Part shown: in pieces, positions 24,560 through 33,621 of the stretch | Position numbering within the stretch: the first letter of the stretch is position 1 | How the letters are laid out: every line of letters starts with the position of its first letter | DNA from: an uncultured Oscillatoriales cyanobacterium | GTDB taxonomy: Bacteria > Cyanobacteriota > Cyanobacteriia > Cyanobacteriales > Microcoleaceae | DNA: 36,722 nt | Reading direction: 5' to 3' | Assembly (NCBI GenBank): GCA_903893625.1 | Contig: CAITND010000148.1 | Span: forward strand, 1-36,722 | Program-made: the position numbers and the translations under genes | Notes under the pieces: generated by a model | Told to the model about the DNA's origin: nothing | What the model saw: only the letters and a program-made list of their open reading frames with translations | Databases searched by the model: none

Positions 24560-24725
24560 AGCTAAACAGACTGCGTTGCAAGAAAGTATTGGGTCTTGGG
24601 AACCCGGACTCCTGCTGATTGAGGGAGTATAAGACCAAAAAAACTACGGAGTTTTGGAGGCGATTCCCCACGAAATCAGAAGCCTACATCATAAGCATAG
24701 CGTTGGTGTTGGGTAGTTCACATAT
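24560..24725 (+). pseudogene. TnpB C-terminal remnant with IS right end
   Basis: One frame reads ALQESIGSWEPGLLLIEGV then stop, followed by the hairpin AGAAGCCTACATCA...TTGGTGTTGGGTAGTTCA. This is the layout of the last codons of a tnpB and its IS right end on the plus strand. The rest of the gene is absent upstream. Confidence 0.4.
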
Positions 24726-24896
24726 ACAGATTACTCTACAAATTCTAATGGTGTGGATGCGTATCCATGCCATTAGTTTTTCGGGTTTCCTCTACGGGAT
24801 GGATAGTCCACCGATGATCCATTAGCTTTGATGCTATCAGAATATTTTGTTTTTGGTTTCTATCAGGGGGTAGAGCATCGTTAATCTGCTCTCTTA

Positions 24897-25300
24897 ATTT
24901 TGACGCTCCACGCGAGTCAAGCAGCGTGGATTCTTGGTTCACCGAGTCCGCTTACATTAGGTTCCTTGCGTTGCCTAATGCAGAGGTGGTTCTCTCCCCA
25001 AGCGTTAACTTTGGGTGCGCCCCACCCTAGTTGGATTTCTCCAAAATTTGTGGGAATTGAAGTGTTTTTGACTTCAAATACTGCTTTGTCTAGTTCCTGC
25101 AAAGATTTTACCTACCCACAGGCAAAAAAACTAGAACAACTGGATAGAACCCCAGATCTTTGATTGTCAAGGTACAGCGTAGTGCCTTTCAGCTACTGGG
25201 TTTTTAGGCAGGTTTCTTACCCTTTCCTGCGAAAATCTAATTATACACTAAACCCCTGAAAAAGCCGTCCTTCTAGGACGGGGTTTTCAACCCCAAAATT
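24897..25300 (-). mobile_element. Decayed IS200/IS605-type element, about 400 bp, with tnpB 3' remnant
   Basis: Right-end hairpin TCCACGC/GCGTGGA at 24907-24930 followed by the GCGTCAA end word. Left-side hairpin CCGTCCT/AGGACGG at 25265-25281. Between them, on the minus strand, lies a tnpB C-terminal frame (about 24917-25135) reading ...LQELDKAVFEVKNT... to GLGEPRIHAA. The interior (25140-25250) has further stems, such as CAGGAAAGGGTAAGAAACCTG-type words, that may be guide-RNA scaffold. This looks like a non-autonomous relic of a longer element. The right edge of the window carries a related sequence. Confidence 0.6.
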
Positions 25301-25852
25301 TTCGATAAATTAGCGTCGGGTTGCTTTTTGGGCGAGAGGTTGTTTCAAGCTCTGCTGAACAGGGTTTTCTACATTCAGCTTAGACTCACCAATGGTGCTA
25401 CAGATCAAGGTTGTCTCAACTGAATACCGTCCTCCGCCTATTCTCGTTCCCTAACTCTGGAGTCGAATCTAGGATATTAAGATTTAATCAATAGCTTAAA
25501 TCCGTCACAGCTTATAGCTTGAGATAGATGTTTTTTGGAGAAATAAGACACAACAACCTCTACATATTTCTATTAATTAAACTTGCTTTTTAAGCTAAGA
25601 GAATAAAAATGAAGAAATTAATTGAAGCCCCGCGCTCAATCTCCTGAAAAAGTATTATCGGTATAGGAATGGATTATAAGCTTGCGTTATCACCCTAAGT
25701 ACGGGAGAGCTTAAATTGGCCTAAAAATCAACTCTGTTGCCATATCTATCTAAAGGTAGATGTGTCAGCAAATCTTGTCCGGTTAGATTAAAAATACTAT
25801 CGCACGTTCTCAATTCGCGCTTTCCCCAGTCAACCAAAAGCTGGGGATTTTT

Positions 25853-26005
25853 CATAAGAAAAGGATGGGAGTGTGGAAAAGTATCGGGAAGATTGGGCAT
25901 ACCGCTTAATCAACTCAGTAGACGATCTTTGGCAGTCGTAGCGAGAATTAAATTAATTGAATTCTGTCCGCAGAATCTCAGCGTCTTCAGACCTGAGAGT
26001 GTCAA
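25853..26005 (+). mobile_element. IS fragment: tnpB 3' end plus right end, copy of the IS at 31600
   Basis: Bases 25878-26005 match the reverse complement of 31600-31727 with only a handful of differences, covering the last codons of tnpB (SRRSLAVVARIKLI in both) and the right-end hairpin CTCAG/CTGAG ending GTGTCAA. The 25 bases before it (CATAAGAAAAGGATGGGAGT...) recur in the scrambled copy at 33074-33128. Confidence 0.85.
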
Positions 26006-26130
26006 AAACAATGACTTACCCTTTCTGAAGTTGACACGGTTGATAGATTTCATCACTTTTTTTCCCATAGTTTTTGTATTTTAATTTTTACACCCGTGTT
26101 ATCAAGTGCCAACGTTCAGTCCCCAAAATT

Positions 26131-29100
26131 TTAATTGATTGGGATGAGGATAATAAATTCCGCGCCTTCCCCGGGCGTAGAATTGCAAGTCATCTCACCC
26201 TGATGACGCTCAACAATAATTGAGTAACTAATTGATAGACCTAAGCCCGTCCCACTACCGACGGGCTTTGTGGTGAAAAAGGGATCAAAAATTCGTTGTA
26301 AAATATCTGAATTCATGCCGGAACCATTATCTGAAATGGAAATTTGAACTTTACTATTCTCAATTAAGTCAGTGGAAATAATAATAGTTGGTGGAAAATC
26401 AGCCTGATTCATCAGATGGCGACGATGTTCTAAAGCATCAATTCCATTACTAATAATATTCATAAAAACTTGATTCAATTGAGACACATAACAGTTGACT
26501 TTGGGCAGTTGACCATAGTTTTTGATGATTTCAATTTCTGCACTATGGGTAGAAGCCCGGAGTCGAGGTTGTAAGATCATTAAGGTGCTATCAATGCCTT
26601 CATGAATATCTACAGGTTTCATCTCGGCTTCATCCAAACGAGAGAAGTTTCGCAAACTTAAAACAATATTACGAATACGTTCTGCCCCCACTTTCATCGA
26701 TACTAATAGTTTTTGTAAATCTACAACTAAAAAATCTAAATCAATCTCGGAAATTGTGGCTTCAACTAAGGGTTTGGGTTGAGGATATTCCTGTTGATAG
26801 ACTTGAATTAATCGCAGTAAATCTTGAACATATTCACTGGCAGGGGTCAGGTTTCCGTAAATAAAACTAACAGGATTATTAATTTCATGGGCAACTCCCG
26901 CTACCATTTGTCCTAAAGAGGACATTTTTTCACTTTGAATTAATTGAGCTTGGGTATGTTGCAGTTGGTTTAAAGTTTGTTCTAAACGTAAATTTTTCTC
27001 GTTGAGTTCTTGGGTACGGTCTTGAACTTTATTTTCAACGGAGGCATATAACAAAGCATTTTCTAAGGAAACAGCAGCTTGAGAAGAAAGTAAGTTTAAA
27101 ACTTCAATTCGTTCTGAAGTAAAGGCTCCGGCTGTTAAGTTATTTTCTAAATATAAAATTCCTAAGAGTTTGCCTTGACTAATAATCGGTGTACATAGAA
27201 TCGATTTAACTTGATGGGTATTAATATAAATATCATGGGTAAACTGTCCTTCCAGTGTAGCATTCATTAACACCACATCTTGACCTGTTCGTTCCACATA
27301 ATAAATTACAGTCAAGGGTAAATAGTTGCAGGTTTCAACCGGAATTTTGGGATGTACAATCACGTCTTCTAAATTCGTTGAAGCTTCCGCTTCAATTACC
27401 AATTGTTCTCCCTGATATAAAATTAAAAATCCTTTTTGCGCCCCGGCATTTTCAATCACAATTTTCATTAAGCTGGCTAACAATCGTTCTAAAACAATTT
27501 CACGCGAGATGGCTTGGGATGCTTTAATGACAGTGCTTAAATCTAACAAAGCTAAACGGCTACCGTGAGAGGTATTGAGGGTAATGGATTGCGCTTCAAA
27601 TAAGGAGGGTTTGAGGGGGGATAAATGTTTGAGTTGAGCATATTGAGTTTCTAACTGTTCGACTTTACAAATTGCACCCCAACGTTGATAGCTATAATAG
27701 GCTTCTCGCAGGTGAATATTGGCATATTTAAGTTTATTATGATTCATCCAAAATTTAGCTGTGAGTTCATGACTTAAGGCAACATTTTGAATAAATCCGG
27801 CTTCTTGGGCTGTAGAAATGGCTTGTTCATATAAATCAATTGCTTCAAAAGAACGTTGAGAAATTCGAGCAATTTCAGCTTCTACTAAAAGATATTTATG
27901 CAAGAAATTTGCTGGACAGTTATCTGACCAAGTTTTGAATTTTTCTTGATTAGTTTTAACTTTTTCTAAAAATTGTTCTTGTTCCGATGCCGAAAATCTA
28001 TCTAAATTCGCAATTAAAACTAAAGAAGAATAAAAATAATATTCAGTGACGGAAATTAACCCTTGAATAAATTGCAGAGATTTTTCAATTTCTAAGGTTA
28101 ATTCTAAGGCGGCTTCCACTTCTCCGTATAAATATAACACTTGCAGTTTAAAAATTTGATAAAGACAGAGAGAATAGAATTTTTGATTTTGTTGGCTATT
28201 ATTGATATAATCCTTTTCCGAAATTTCTGGACTATCAAAGGATAATAAATCAGCAGTTTCACCGATTAAATTGAGCAGAATTCCTCGGAGTCCCGTTAAG
28301 CTATCAATTACTAAATGATTTTCGGTTTTATAGCCAAATTTCAAATAATTTTTAACTTCAACTAAGAATTTAGGAAGGTTAACCCCTTGCGCCATTAAAT
28401 TCAGGGATTGATTATTTAATAAATAACCTGCATATTGTAAATCTCCTGATTCTAAAGCTGATTGATAGCCGTCATGACCCAAGACATTTGAATTTTTAAG
28501 GGGTTCTAACCAATAGTTGAGACAACTAATTAAGGATGCAGATACTTTATAGATGGGATAATTCCACTTTTTATTTAATTTTAATCCCAGTTGACCTAAC
28601 TCATAAGCAGTTTGATATTGACCAAATAGTGCAGCGAGTAAAATTCCATAGGTAGCATAGAAAAATCCGGCTTCTGAAGTGTAACCTGATTCAAGAGAAA
28701 CTTTTACGCCTTTAAGAATTATAACTGTCCATAAACTAGGATTACTTACATAGGCGGGGGGTGCTAAATTATTGAGTAATTTTAAAATAATTTTTTCATC
28801 GGGTTCTACAATTGAATTTTGATCCATTAAAGTAGATAAATTATTAATATTTAGGGACTTTTGTAAAGACTCTAATTCCTGGGAAATTACCGTTTGTAGA
28901 TTTTGGGTGGGTAACTCTAACCCAAATAAAGCCAAGGCTTTTATTCCGGCATTGATGGCAGCTTCATCCTTTAATTGTAAGGTATATTGAATTAGGAGAA
29001 GATTATAAACTTCGGCTTTTTCCAAAATTGATTGAGACTGTTCTAAAATTAATTGAATTAGCGTTTCACTTTCAGTAAAATTCCCATTCAAGTATTCCAC

Positions 29101-31521
29101 CTCTGCCTGTTCTCGATACAACGAAAAGGCTAAAGGATAATGTGCAATCCAAATTTCACCGGGTAAAATTTCAATTCCTGCCATTAAATATTCCCGTGCG
29201 GCACTATAAGCTGTGGCATCTTTAGCTTTTTTTCCTGCTTCTAAATTTAAACTTGCCAGTTGCAATTTTTCTTGTTCATCTGTAATTAAAGACCGACCGA
29301 CATTGAGATGATCAACTAAATCAAATACCCGTTCTAACCAATATTGAGGCGGTGTATTCGCCAGTAATAGCCGACCGATGCTGAGGTGAACAAATTGTTT
29401 TTGAGAGTCAGCAATTAAGGAATAGGCAGCCTGTTGTACTCGATCATGGAGAAATTTATAATTTAAGACTAAATAGGGATTAATTTGTTCGGGTTCTAAA
29501 TTATCAGCATCGAACAATGGTTTAATTAAACCTTCTTTTAAAGCGGGTAATAAATCTTGAAAAGTATCGAGGGATTCTTTGCCATAAATTAACGATAGGG
29601 TGTTTAAATCAAATTGATTACCAACACAGGCAACTAATTGTAAAACTTGTTGACTTTCCGGCGGAAGTTTTTGCAGCTTTCCAATCATTAATTCAACCAC
29701 GTTATCCGTAATATCGAGGGCTTGAATTTCCGCCAAAGTCCATTGCCAAGCAATGCGTTCCGAGTTGAAATGGAGGAGTTTTTCTTGATACAGGGTTTTG
29801 AGAAATTCATTCACAAAAAATGGATTTCCTTCGGTTTTTCCTGTGACTAATTCTGCCAAGGGTAGAACGGTGCTGCGATCGCTATGTAAGGTATCTGCCA
29901 CCAGTTCAGTTACTTGCTCTAAATTTAAAGCGGTTAAATGAATTTCATGAATTAAGTAATGAGCTTGTTGTTCTGTTTCTGAGGTAAAGGACTCGGATTT
30001 TAGCCCCTCTAACATCATCATTAACGGATGAGTGGGACTGACTTCATTGTCTCGATAGGCTCCAATTAAAAATAAATAGGAGGTTGAATCATCGGTTAAC
30101 ATTAATTTGATTAATTTCAGAGTTGCAGAGTCTGCCCACTGTAAATCATCCAAGAAAATTACTAAGGGATGTTCGGGTTGACAAAACAGACGAATAAAGT
30201 TTTGAAAGACTAAATTAAAACGGTTTTGAGATTCCGCAGGGCCTAATTCTAATACCATTGGTTGGGGGCCGATAATCAGTTCAATTTCGGGAATCACGTC
30301 AATAATAATTTGTCCGTTTGGCCCCAAAACTCCTAATAGTTTTTCCCGCCAGTGATCTAAACGTTGTTGACTTTCACTTAAGATTAATCTGGCTAGTTCA
30401 GAAAAGGCAGTAACTAAGGCAGAATAGGGAATACTGCGTTGAAATTGATCGAATTTTCCACTAATAAAATAGCCTTGTTTTTCAACAATTGATTTAGAGA
30501 TTTCTTGGACTAAAACTGATTTTCCAATCCCCGAATATCCAGCAATTAACATCAGTTCAGTTTTTTCTTGACTCACTCGATCAAAGGCTTGGATTAGGCT
30601 ATCAATCTCGGTTTCTCGACCATAGAGTTTTTTGGGAATTTTAAATTGATCGGAAATATCCTGCATTCCTAATGGAAAATTGCTGACAGTTCCTGTGGTT
30701 TGAACTTGTTTTAAACTCTGTTCTAAATCTGAAATTAATCCCCAGGCACTCTGATAGCGTTCTTCGGCAGTTTTCGATAGTAATTTTAGGACAATCTCAG
30801 ATATAATTGGGGGAATTTCGGGGTTAATTTCATGGGGAGGAACAGGTTGTTTAGCGAGGTGTGCGTGAACCACTTCCATCGCATCACCAGTAGGAAAAGG
30901 AACCTGTTGAGTTAATAGTTCATAGAAGGTTGCTCCCAAGGAATAAAAATCTGTCCGATAATCTACAGAACGATTCATCCTCCCTGTTTGTTCTGGTGAA
31001 ATATAGGCGAGAGTTCCTTCTAAATGTTGAGGTGGATGCAGGCGTAAAGATTCTTGAGTTAATCCACTGGAAATGCTAAAATCAATTAATTTAACTTGTC
31101 CGGTGGCAGGATTAAAAACAATATTAGAGGGATTAATATCTTTATGAATTAAGTTGGCTGCATGAATTTCTCGTAATCCTTGAGCAATTTTAATAGCAAT
31201 CGTTAAAAAACCTAAAAGGGTAAATTTTTGGGTAGCCAGCAAGATTTTTAACGATTCTCCACCAAAATCTTCTAAGGTCATGACTAAGGTATTTTGATAG
31301 GTTTGAAGTTCATAAACTTTAATCACACTGTCTAAATTAAACTGGCGCAGGATTTTATATTCTCGCTCATATTTCTGGAGATCGGATTGAGGAGGAAATT
31401 CCCCTTGCAGCACTTTCAAAATCACGGGTAAGTTATCTTTTTCTCGAATCGCTCGATAAACAATAGAGTTAATACTTTCATAGATTTGTGCTAAAATTTG
31501 ATATCCGGGCAAGGCAATCAT
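26131..31521 (-). CDS. Giant hybrid sensor kinase: Ser/Thr kinase-AAA ATPase-repeats-GAF-histidine kinase
   Basis: About 1796 residues. I start at the ATG at 31521 ([12 protein letters not shown]) because AAGGA precedes it; a TTG at 31539 adds only six residues. Domains: Ser/Thr kinase (about 1-270) with the ATP Lys in VILKVLQ, a catalytic loop [13 protein letters not shown] and LIDFSISSG in place of DFG, then [16 protein letters not shown]. An AAA/NACHT-like ATPase follows (about 295-600) with Walker A GYSGIGKS and [13 protein letters not shown] long helical TPR-like region spans about 720-1300. A GAF domain (about 1325-1480) is followed by a short coiled coil. The histidine kinase has phospho-His in [12 protein letters not shown] (about 1540), N box [11 protein letters not shown] and G boxes ISDNGSGM and [11 protein letters not shown]. 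It matches the HstK-type two-kinase proteins of Nostoc. HKD and DFS in the Ser/Thr kinase are family-like variants. The signal and cognate response regulator are not visible; no regulator is adjacent. An IS lies just upstream. Confidence 0.92.
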   Translation of the reverse strand: MIALPGYQILAQIYESINSIVYRAIREKDNLPVILKVLQGEFPPQSDLQKYEREYKILRQFNLDSVIKVYELQTYQNTLVMTLEDFGGESLKILLATQKFTLLGFLTIAIKIAQGLREIHAANLIHKDINPSNIVFNPATGQVKLIDFSISSGLTQESLRLHPPQHLEGTLAYISPEQTGRMNRSVDYRTDFYSLGATFYELLTQQVPFPTGDAMEVVHAHLAKQPVPPHEINPEIPPIISEIVLKLLSKTAEERYQSAWGLISDLEQSLKQVQTTGTVSNFPLGMQDISDQFKIPKKLYGRETEIDSLIQAFDRVSQEKTELMLIAGYSGIGKSVLVQEISKSIVEKQGYFISGKFDQFQRSIPYSALVTAFSELARLILSESQQRLDHWREKLLGVLGPNGQIIIDVIPEIELIIGPQPMVLELGPAESQNRFNLVFQNFIRLFCQPEHPLVIFLDDLQWADSATLKLIKLMLTDDSTSYLFLIGAYRDNEVSPTHPLMMMLEGLKSESFTSETEQQAHYLIHEIHLTALNLEQVTELVADTLHSDRSTVLPLAELVTGKTEGNPFFVNEFLKTLYQEKLLHFNSERIAWQWTLAEIQALDITDNVVELMIGKLQKLPPESQQVLQLVACVGNQFDLNTLSLIYGKESLDTFQDLLPALKEGLIKPLFDADNLEPEQINPYLVLNYKFLHDRVQQAAYSLIADSQKQFVHLSIGRLLLANTPPQYWLERVFDLVDHLNVGRSLITDEQEKLQLASLNLEAGKKAKDATAYSAAREYLMAGIEILPGEIWIAHYPLAFSLYREQAEVEYLNGNFTESETLIQLILEQSQSILEKAEVYNLLLIQYTLQLKDEAAINAGIKALALFGLELPTQNLQTVISQELESLQKSLNINNLSTLMDQNSIVEPDEKIILKLLNNLAPPAYVSNPSLWTVIILKGVKVSLESGYTSEAGFFYATYGILLAALFGQYQTAYELGQLGLKLNKKWNYPIYKVSASLISCLNYWLEPLKNSNVLGHDGYQSALESGDLQYAGYLLNNQSLNLMAQGVNLPKFLVEVKNYLKFGYKTENHLVIDSLTGLRGILLNLIGETADLLSFDSPEISEKDYINNSQQNQKFYSLCLYQIFKLQVLYLYGEVEAALELTLEIEKSLQFIQGLISVTEYYFYSSLVLIANLDRFSASEQEQFLEKVKTNQEKFKTWSDNCPANFLHKYLLVEAEIARISQRSFEAIDLYEQAISTAQEAGFIQNVALSHELTAKFWMNHNKLKYANIHLREAYYSYQRWGAICKVEQLETQYAQLKHLSPLKPSLFEAQSITLNTSHGSRLALLDLSTVIKASQAISREIVLERLLASLMKIVIENAGAQKGFLILYQGEQLVIEAEASTNLEDVIVHPKIPVETCNYLPLTVIYYVERTGQDVVLMNATLEGQFTHDIYINTHQVKSILCTPIISQGKLLGILYLENNLTAGAFTSERIEVLNLLSSQAAVSLENALLYASVENKVQDRTQELNEKNLRLEQTLNQLQHTQAQLIQSEKMSSLGQMVAGVAHEINNPVSFIYGNLTPASEYVQDLLRLIQVYQQEYPQPKPLVEATISEIDLDFLVVDLQKLLVSMKVGAERIRNIVLSLRNFSRLDEAEMKPVDIHEGIDSTLMILQPRLRASTHSAEIEIIKNYGQLPKVNCYVSQLNQVFMNIISNGIDALEHRRHLMNQADFPPTIIISTDLIENSKVQISISDNGSGMNSDILQRIFDPFFTTKPVGSGTGLGLSISYSIIVERHQGEMTCNSTPGEGAEFIILIPIN

Positions 31522-31643
31522 ATTTGTTTCCTTATGCAATGATTTAGGTTGAGTTTGTTAAATTTTAGTGATAAACAAAAAGAGCCATATAACCAAGAGT
31601 TGACACTCTCAGGTCTGAAGACGCTGAGATTCTGCGGACAGAA

Positions 31644-32939
31644 TTAAATTAATTTAATTCTCGCTACGACTGCCAAAGATCGTCTACTGAGTTGATCAAG
31701 CCGTATACCCAATCTTCCCGATACTTTGCTTAAAATATTGGCTGCGCCATTAAGGTCAGCATTAACAACAAAACCATCAGCAGTCCGATAAAGACCACGC
31801 TTAATTCTGTTTCCAGATGCTTTCCACCCTATCGGTTTTTCACCGTATTTGGGTAGGGAGTCGACCTCTAAGAAACTAGCTTTTGAAGTGTAGGCTTCCT
31901 CGGTTTCAATAAATAAAATCCCGTGGAAATCACAAAGTTGTTTTACACGGGATTTTAGTTTACCTAAAGGCATTTGAACAAATTTTTGGTTGTTCAAATT
32001 GCCCAAATTAGCATTGATTTTAAACCCTTCATTCCAACCCATTACCAAGGTTCCAATCCCAAATTTTAAGCAGTGATTAACAATTAGTTTGGCTGCTTTA
32101 TTAATCCCGTCACGCATTTGGTGATTGCGTTTACGGGTTGCACGGTCTAACCAATTATCCCAATATTCTTGGGATTTACCTTCTTTGCGTGTTGATACTT
32201 TTTTGTTCCAAAGTTGATTTTTAGCTTTCAAATCTCTGGCATCAATCAAAAAGGAATTTCCCAAAGTATCAACACAAGCTGCTAAGTTATCGGCAGTTCC
32301 AAGGTCAATAGATAAGGCTTGACTGATATCTAAATCATGTTTTTGCCTTTCTACTTCGTAGGACATTTCCAAATAAAAAGCACCATTCTTGGGCAGAATT
32401 GTAAACTCTTTGATCTTGGAATATTCAAGATTTGATGGCAGGGGTAGAAAAAATTCAGATAACCCAAACCATCTTTTAACCGTTGTTCCGAGAGCAAATC
32501 TAAGTTGACCATTAATCAGTGTTGGTCTTTGTCCTCCCGAATTGGGATAGGCAACTTTGAATAGTTTAGAACCTTTTAGATAACCAGGAGGTTTAGGTCG
32601 AAAATGTAATTGACCTTTGGTATACAAATCCCTTAGATTCTTAAAAGATTTGAATGATTCTGTTACCGACATTAGGGTCTGCTGCATCGGTGTTGATGGC
32701 ATTGATTGTGCCAATAAAGATTTAGCTACCGATGGTTCAGATGCCAAATCAAACTTTCCGGTTAATAATTTACCTGTCTTGAAAAACGTTTGACGGGCAA
32801 AATAAACTCCTGTATTGTATAATTTTCCTGATTGTTGACAGAGATATTCTATCAACATAAGGGTTTCGGGGTCGGCACAGAGTAAAACTTGCTGTACTCC
32901 CATCATTATATTTGTTTTAGTCATTGATTCGACTATCAC
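31644..32939 (-). CDS. tnpB: TnpB-family RNA-guided nuclease of an IS1341-like element
   Basis: 431 residues. RuvC-I is ALSIDLGTADNLA (about 233-245), RuvC-III is VVNADLNGAANIL (about 393-405). Between them the usual RuvC-II Glu position reads TLVMGWNEGFKI, and a further Glu pair occurs in IETEEAYTSKASFLEVD; this resembles the TnpB branch in which the catalytic Glu is rearranged. There are no paired CxxC motifs, so the zinc ribbon is absent, as in its relatives. TnpB proteins cut DNA next to a short motif, guided by an RNA from the element's right end. The C-terminus (LSRRSLAVVARIKLI) overlaps that end, as expected. ATG at 32939, though MTKTNIMMGVQQ at codon 6 is an alternative. It appears full length, so activity is possible. 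Confidence 0.88.
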   Translation of the reverse strand: MIVESMTKTNIMMGVQQVLLCADPETLMLIEYLCQQSGKLYNTGVYFARQTFFKTGKLLTGKFDLASEPSVAKSLLAQSMPSTPMQQTLMSVTESFKSFKNLRDLYTKGQLHFRPKPPGYLKGSKLFKVAYPNSGGQRPTLINGQLRFALGTTVKRWFGLSEFFLPLPSNLEYSKIKEFTILPKNGAFYLEMSYEVERQKHDLDISQALSIDLGTADNLAACVDTLGNSFLIDARDLKAKNQLWNKKVSTRKEGKSQEYWDNWLDRATRKRNHQMRDGINKAAKLIVNHCLKFGIGTLVMGWNEGFKINANLGNLNNQKFVQMPLGKLKSRVKQLCDFHGILFIETEEAYTSKASFLEVDSLPKYGEKPIGWKASGNRIKRGLYRTADGFVVNADLNGAANILSKVSGRLGIRLDQLSRRSLAVVARIKLI

Positions 32940-32950
32940 GACTTTGTTGA

Positions 32951-33037
32951 CCTCTTTATGCTAATCAACTATATGGTAATATCAGCAGTGAAACTGTCAA
33001 AAAGTATATTGAAGATCCACACCATTTGGTAAACTAA
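32951..33037 (+). pseudogene. Possible TnpA (Y1 transposase) C-terminal scrap
   Basis: One plus-strand frame reads PLYANQLYGNISSETVKKYI then EDPHHLVN and stop, similar in pattern to the last helix of IS200-type TnpA (GNVSEETVKKYIE...). A stop codon precedes it at 32948, so nothing upstream continues the gene. Short, hence low confidence. Confidence 0.3.
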
Positions 33038-33073
33038 TATTTCAAGGGGAATAAATTCCCCTGCGTCGTTTTT

Positions 33074-33128
33074 CCTCTCAGGTCTGAAGACACTAAGTTT
33101 CCACACTCCCATCCTTTTCTTATGAGAG
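33074..33128 (-). mobile_element. Scrambled IS scrap joining two distant IS pieces
   Basis: On the minus strand, CTCATAAGAAAAGGATGGGA (also at 25853) is joined directly to the right-end hairpin (GTCTTCAGACCTGAGAG). The tnpB 3' part that separates them at 25878-25980 is missing. Either this is an internally deleted copy, or the other one has gained the tnpB end. Confidence 0.65.
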
Positions 33129-33464
33129 GTTTAACACCTTGAAAGATTAGGTGCTGTGAGTTATTTTAGGGACAGAACTTATATCGACCTGATAGTTTCA
33201 CAGGTGATCTGAGGAAGAATGTGAATCATAGCGGAGTGGTTCTATTCTAGCGTGATTTGAGGACAGGAACAAATTCACCACTCGCAGAGAATAAAAAAGA
33301 ATAATAAGAATAATTAATTAAATTTAAGATTGATAACAAGTTCTCTGGGTTTTAGGATTCTAGGACTTACGCATTGACAAAATAGAAGATAACCGCTTTC
33401 ATTAGCTATAAATTGAGGAAATTTTAACTCAATTTTGAAGGATTTTAAGCTAAACTATTAACAG

Positions 33465-33511
33465 AAAAAGCATCTGGGAGTCTGGCCGAGTTTCGACCCC
33501 AGATGCTTTTT
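33465..33511 (-). terminator. Strong terminator downstream of secA, symmetric
   Basis: A perfect 14-bp stem (33465-33478 with 33498-33511) built on AAAAAGCATCTGGG, loop of 19 bases. T-runs follow on both strands, so it can stop transcription in either direction. It lies about 110 bases after the secA stop. Confidence 0.8.
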
Positions 33512-33621
33512 CTTTTCAGACTTCACTCCTCACACTCCTCAAATATACACGATTATTTGGGGATGTCAAGAAAAAAGTTAGGAATCCAAATCTTAATAAA
33601 TTCTAAAAACGACTCAAAACC

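Larger units (their letters stand above)
24389..26130. mobile_element. Insertion-sequence graveyard (several IS200/IS605 remnants)
   Basis: There is no intact gene in this 1.7-kb stretch. It contains at least four fragments of IS200/IS605-type elements, recognised by tnpB 3'-end coding remnants and subterminal hairpins. They are annotated separately below. The pieces lie in both orientations, which indicates repeated insertion and decay. The stretch 25310-25850 holds no recognisable gene or repeat. Confidence 0.75.
31600..33037 (-). mobile_element. IS200/IS605-superfamily element (IS1341-like) with tnpB only
   Basis: The right end is at 31600-31640 (TTGACACTCTC hairpin with CTCAG/CTGAG) and the tnpB gene reads toward it. 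The left end is not sharply defined; a possible tnpA scrap lies at 32951-33037. No full tnpA is present, so movement would need a transposase in trans. Its inverted partial copy is at 25878-26005. Confidence 0.7.
33038..33621. other. Intergenic region between the IS and secA
   Basis: No gene is seen. It holds a scrambled IS scrap (33074-33128), the secA terminator (33465-33511) and a short sequence that matches the Yfr1 RNA core (33525-33535). The rest (33130-33460) shows nothing I can name. Confidence 0.6.

Noticed and set aside
24900-25163. 87-codon plus-strand frame in the IS graveyard
   Set aside because: It is antisense to a tnpB tail remnant and covers IS end hairpins; no family resemblance.
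25737-26084. 115-codon plus-strand frame before the giant kinase gene
   Set aside because: Only its middle (SRRSLAVVARIKLI) is real tnpB coding; the rest is IS end and unrelated DNA joined by chance.
33480-33500. tRNA-like words in the loop of the secA terminator
   Set aside because: They sit in a 19-base loop of a perfect 14-bp stem; no cloverleaf can be drawn.
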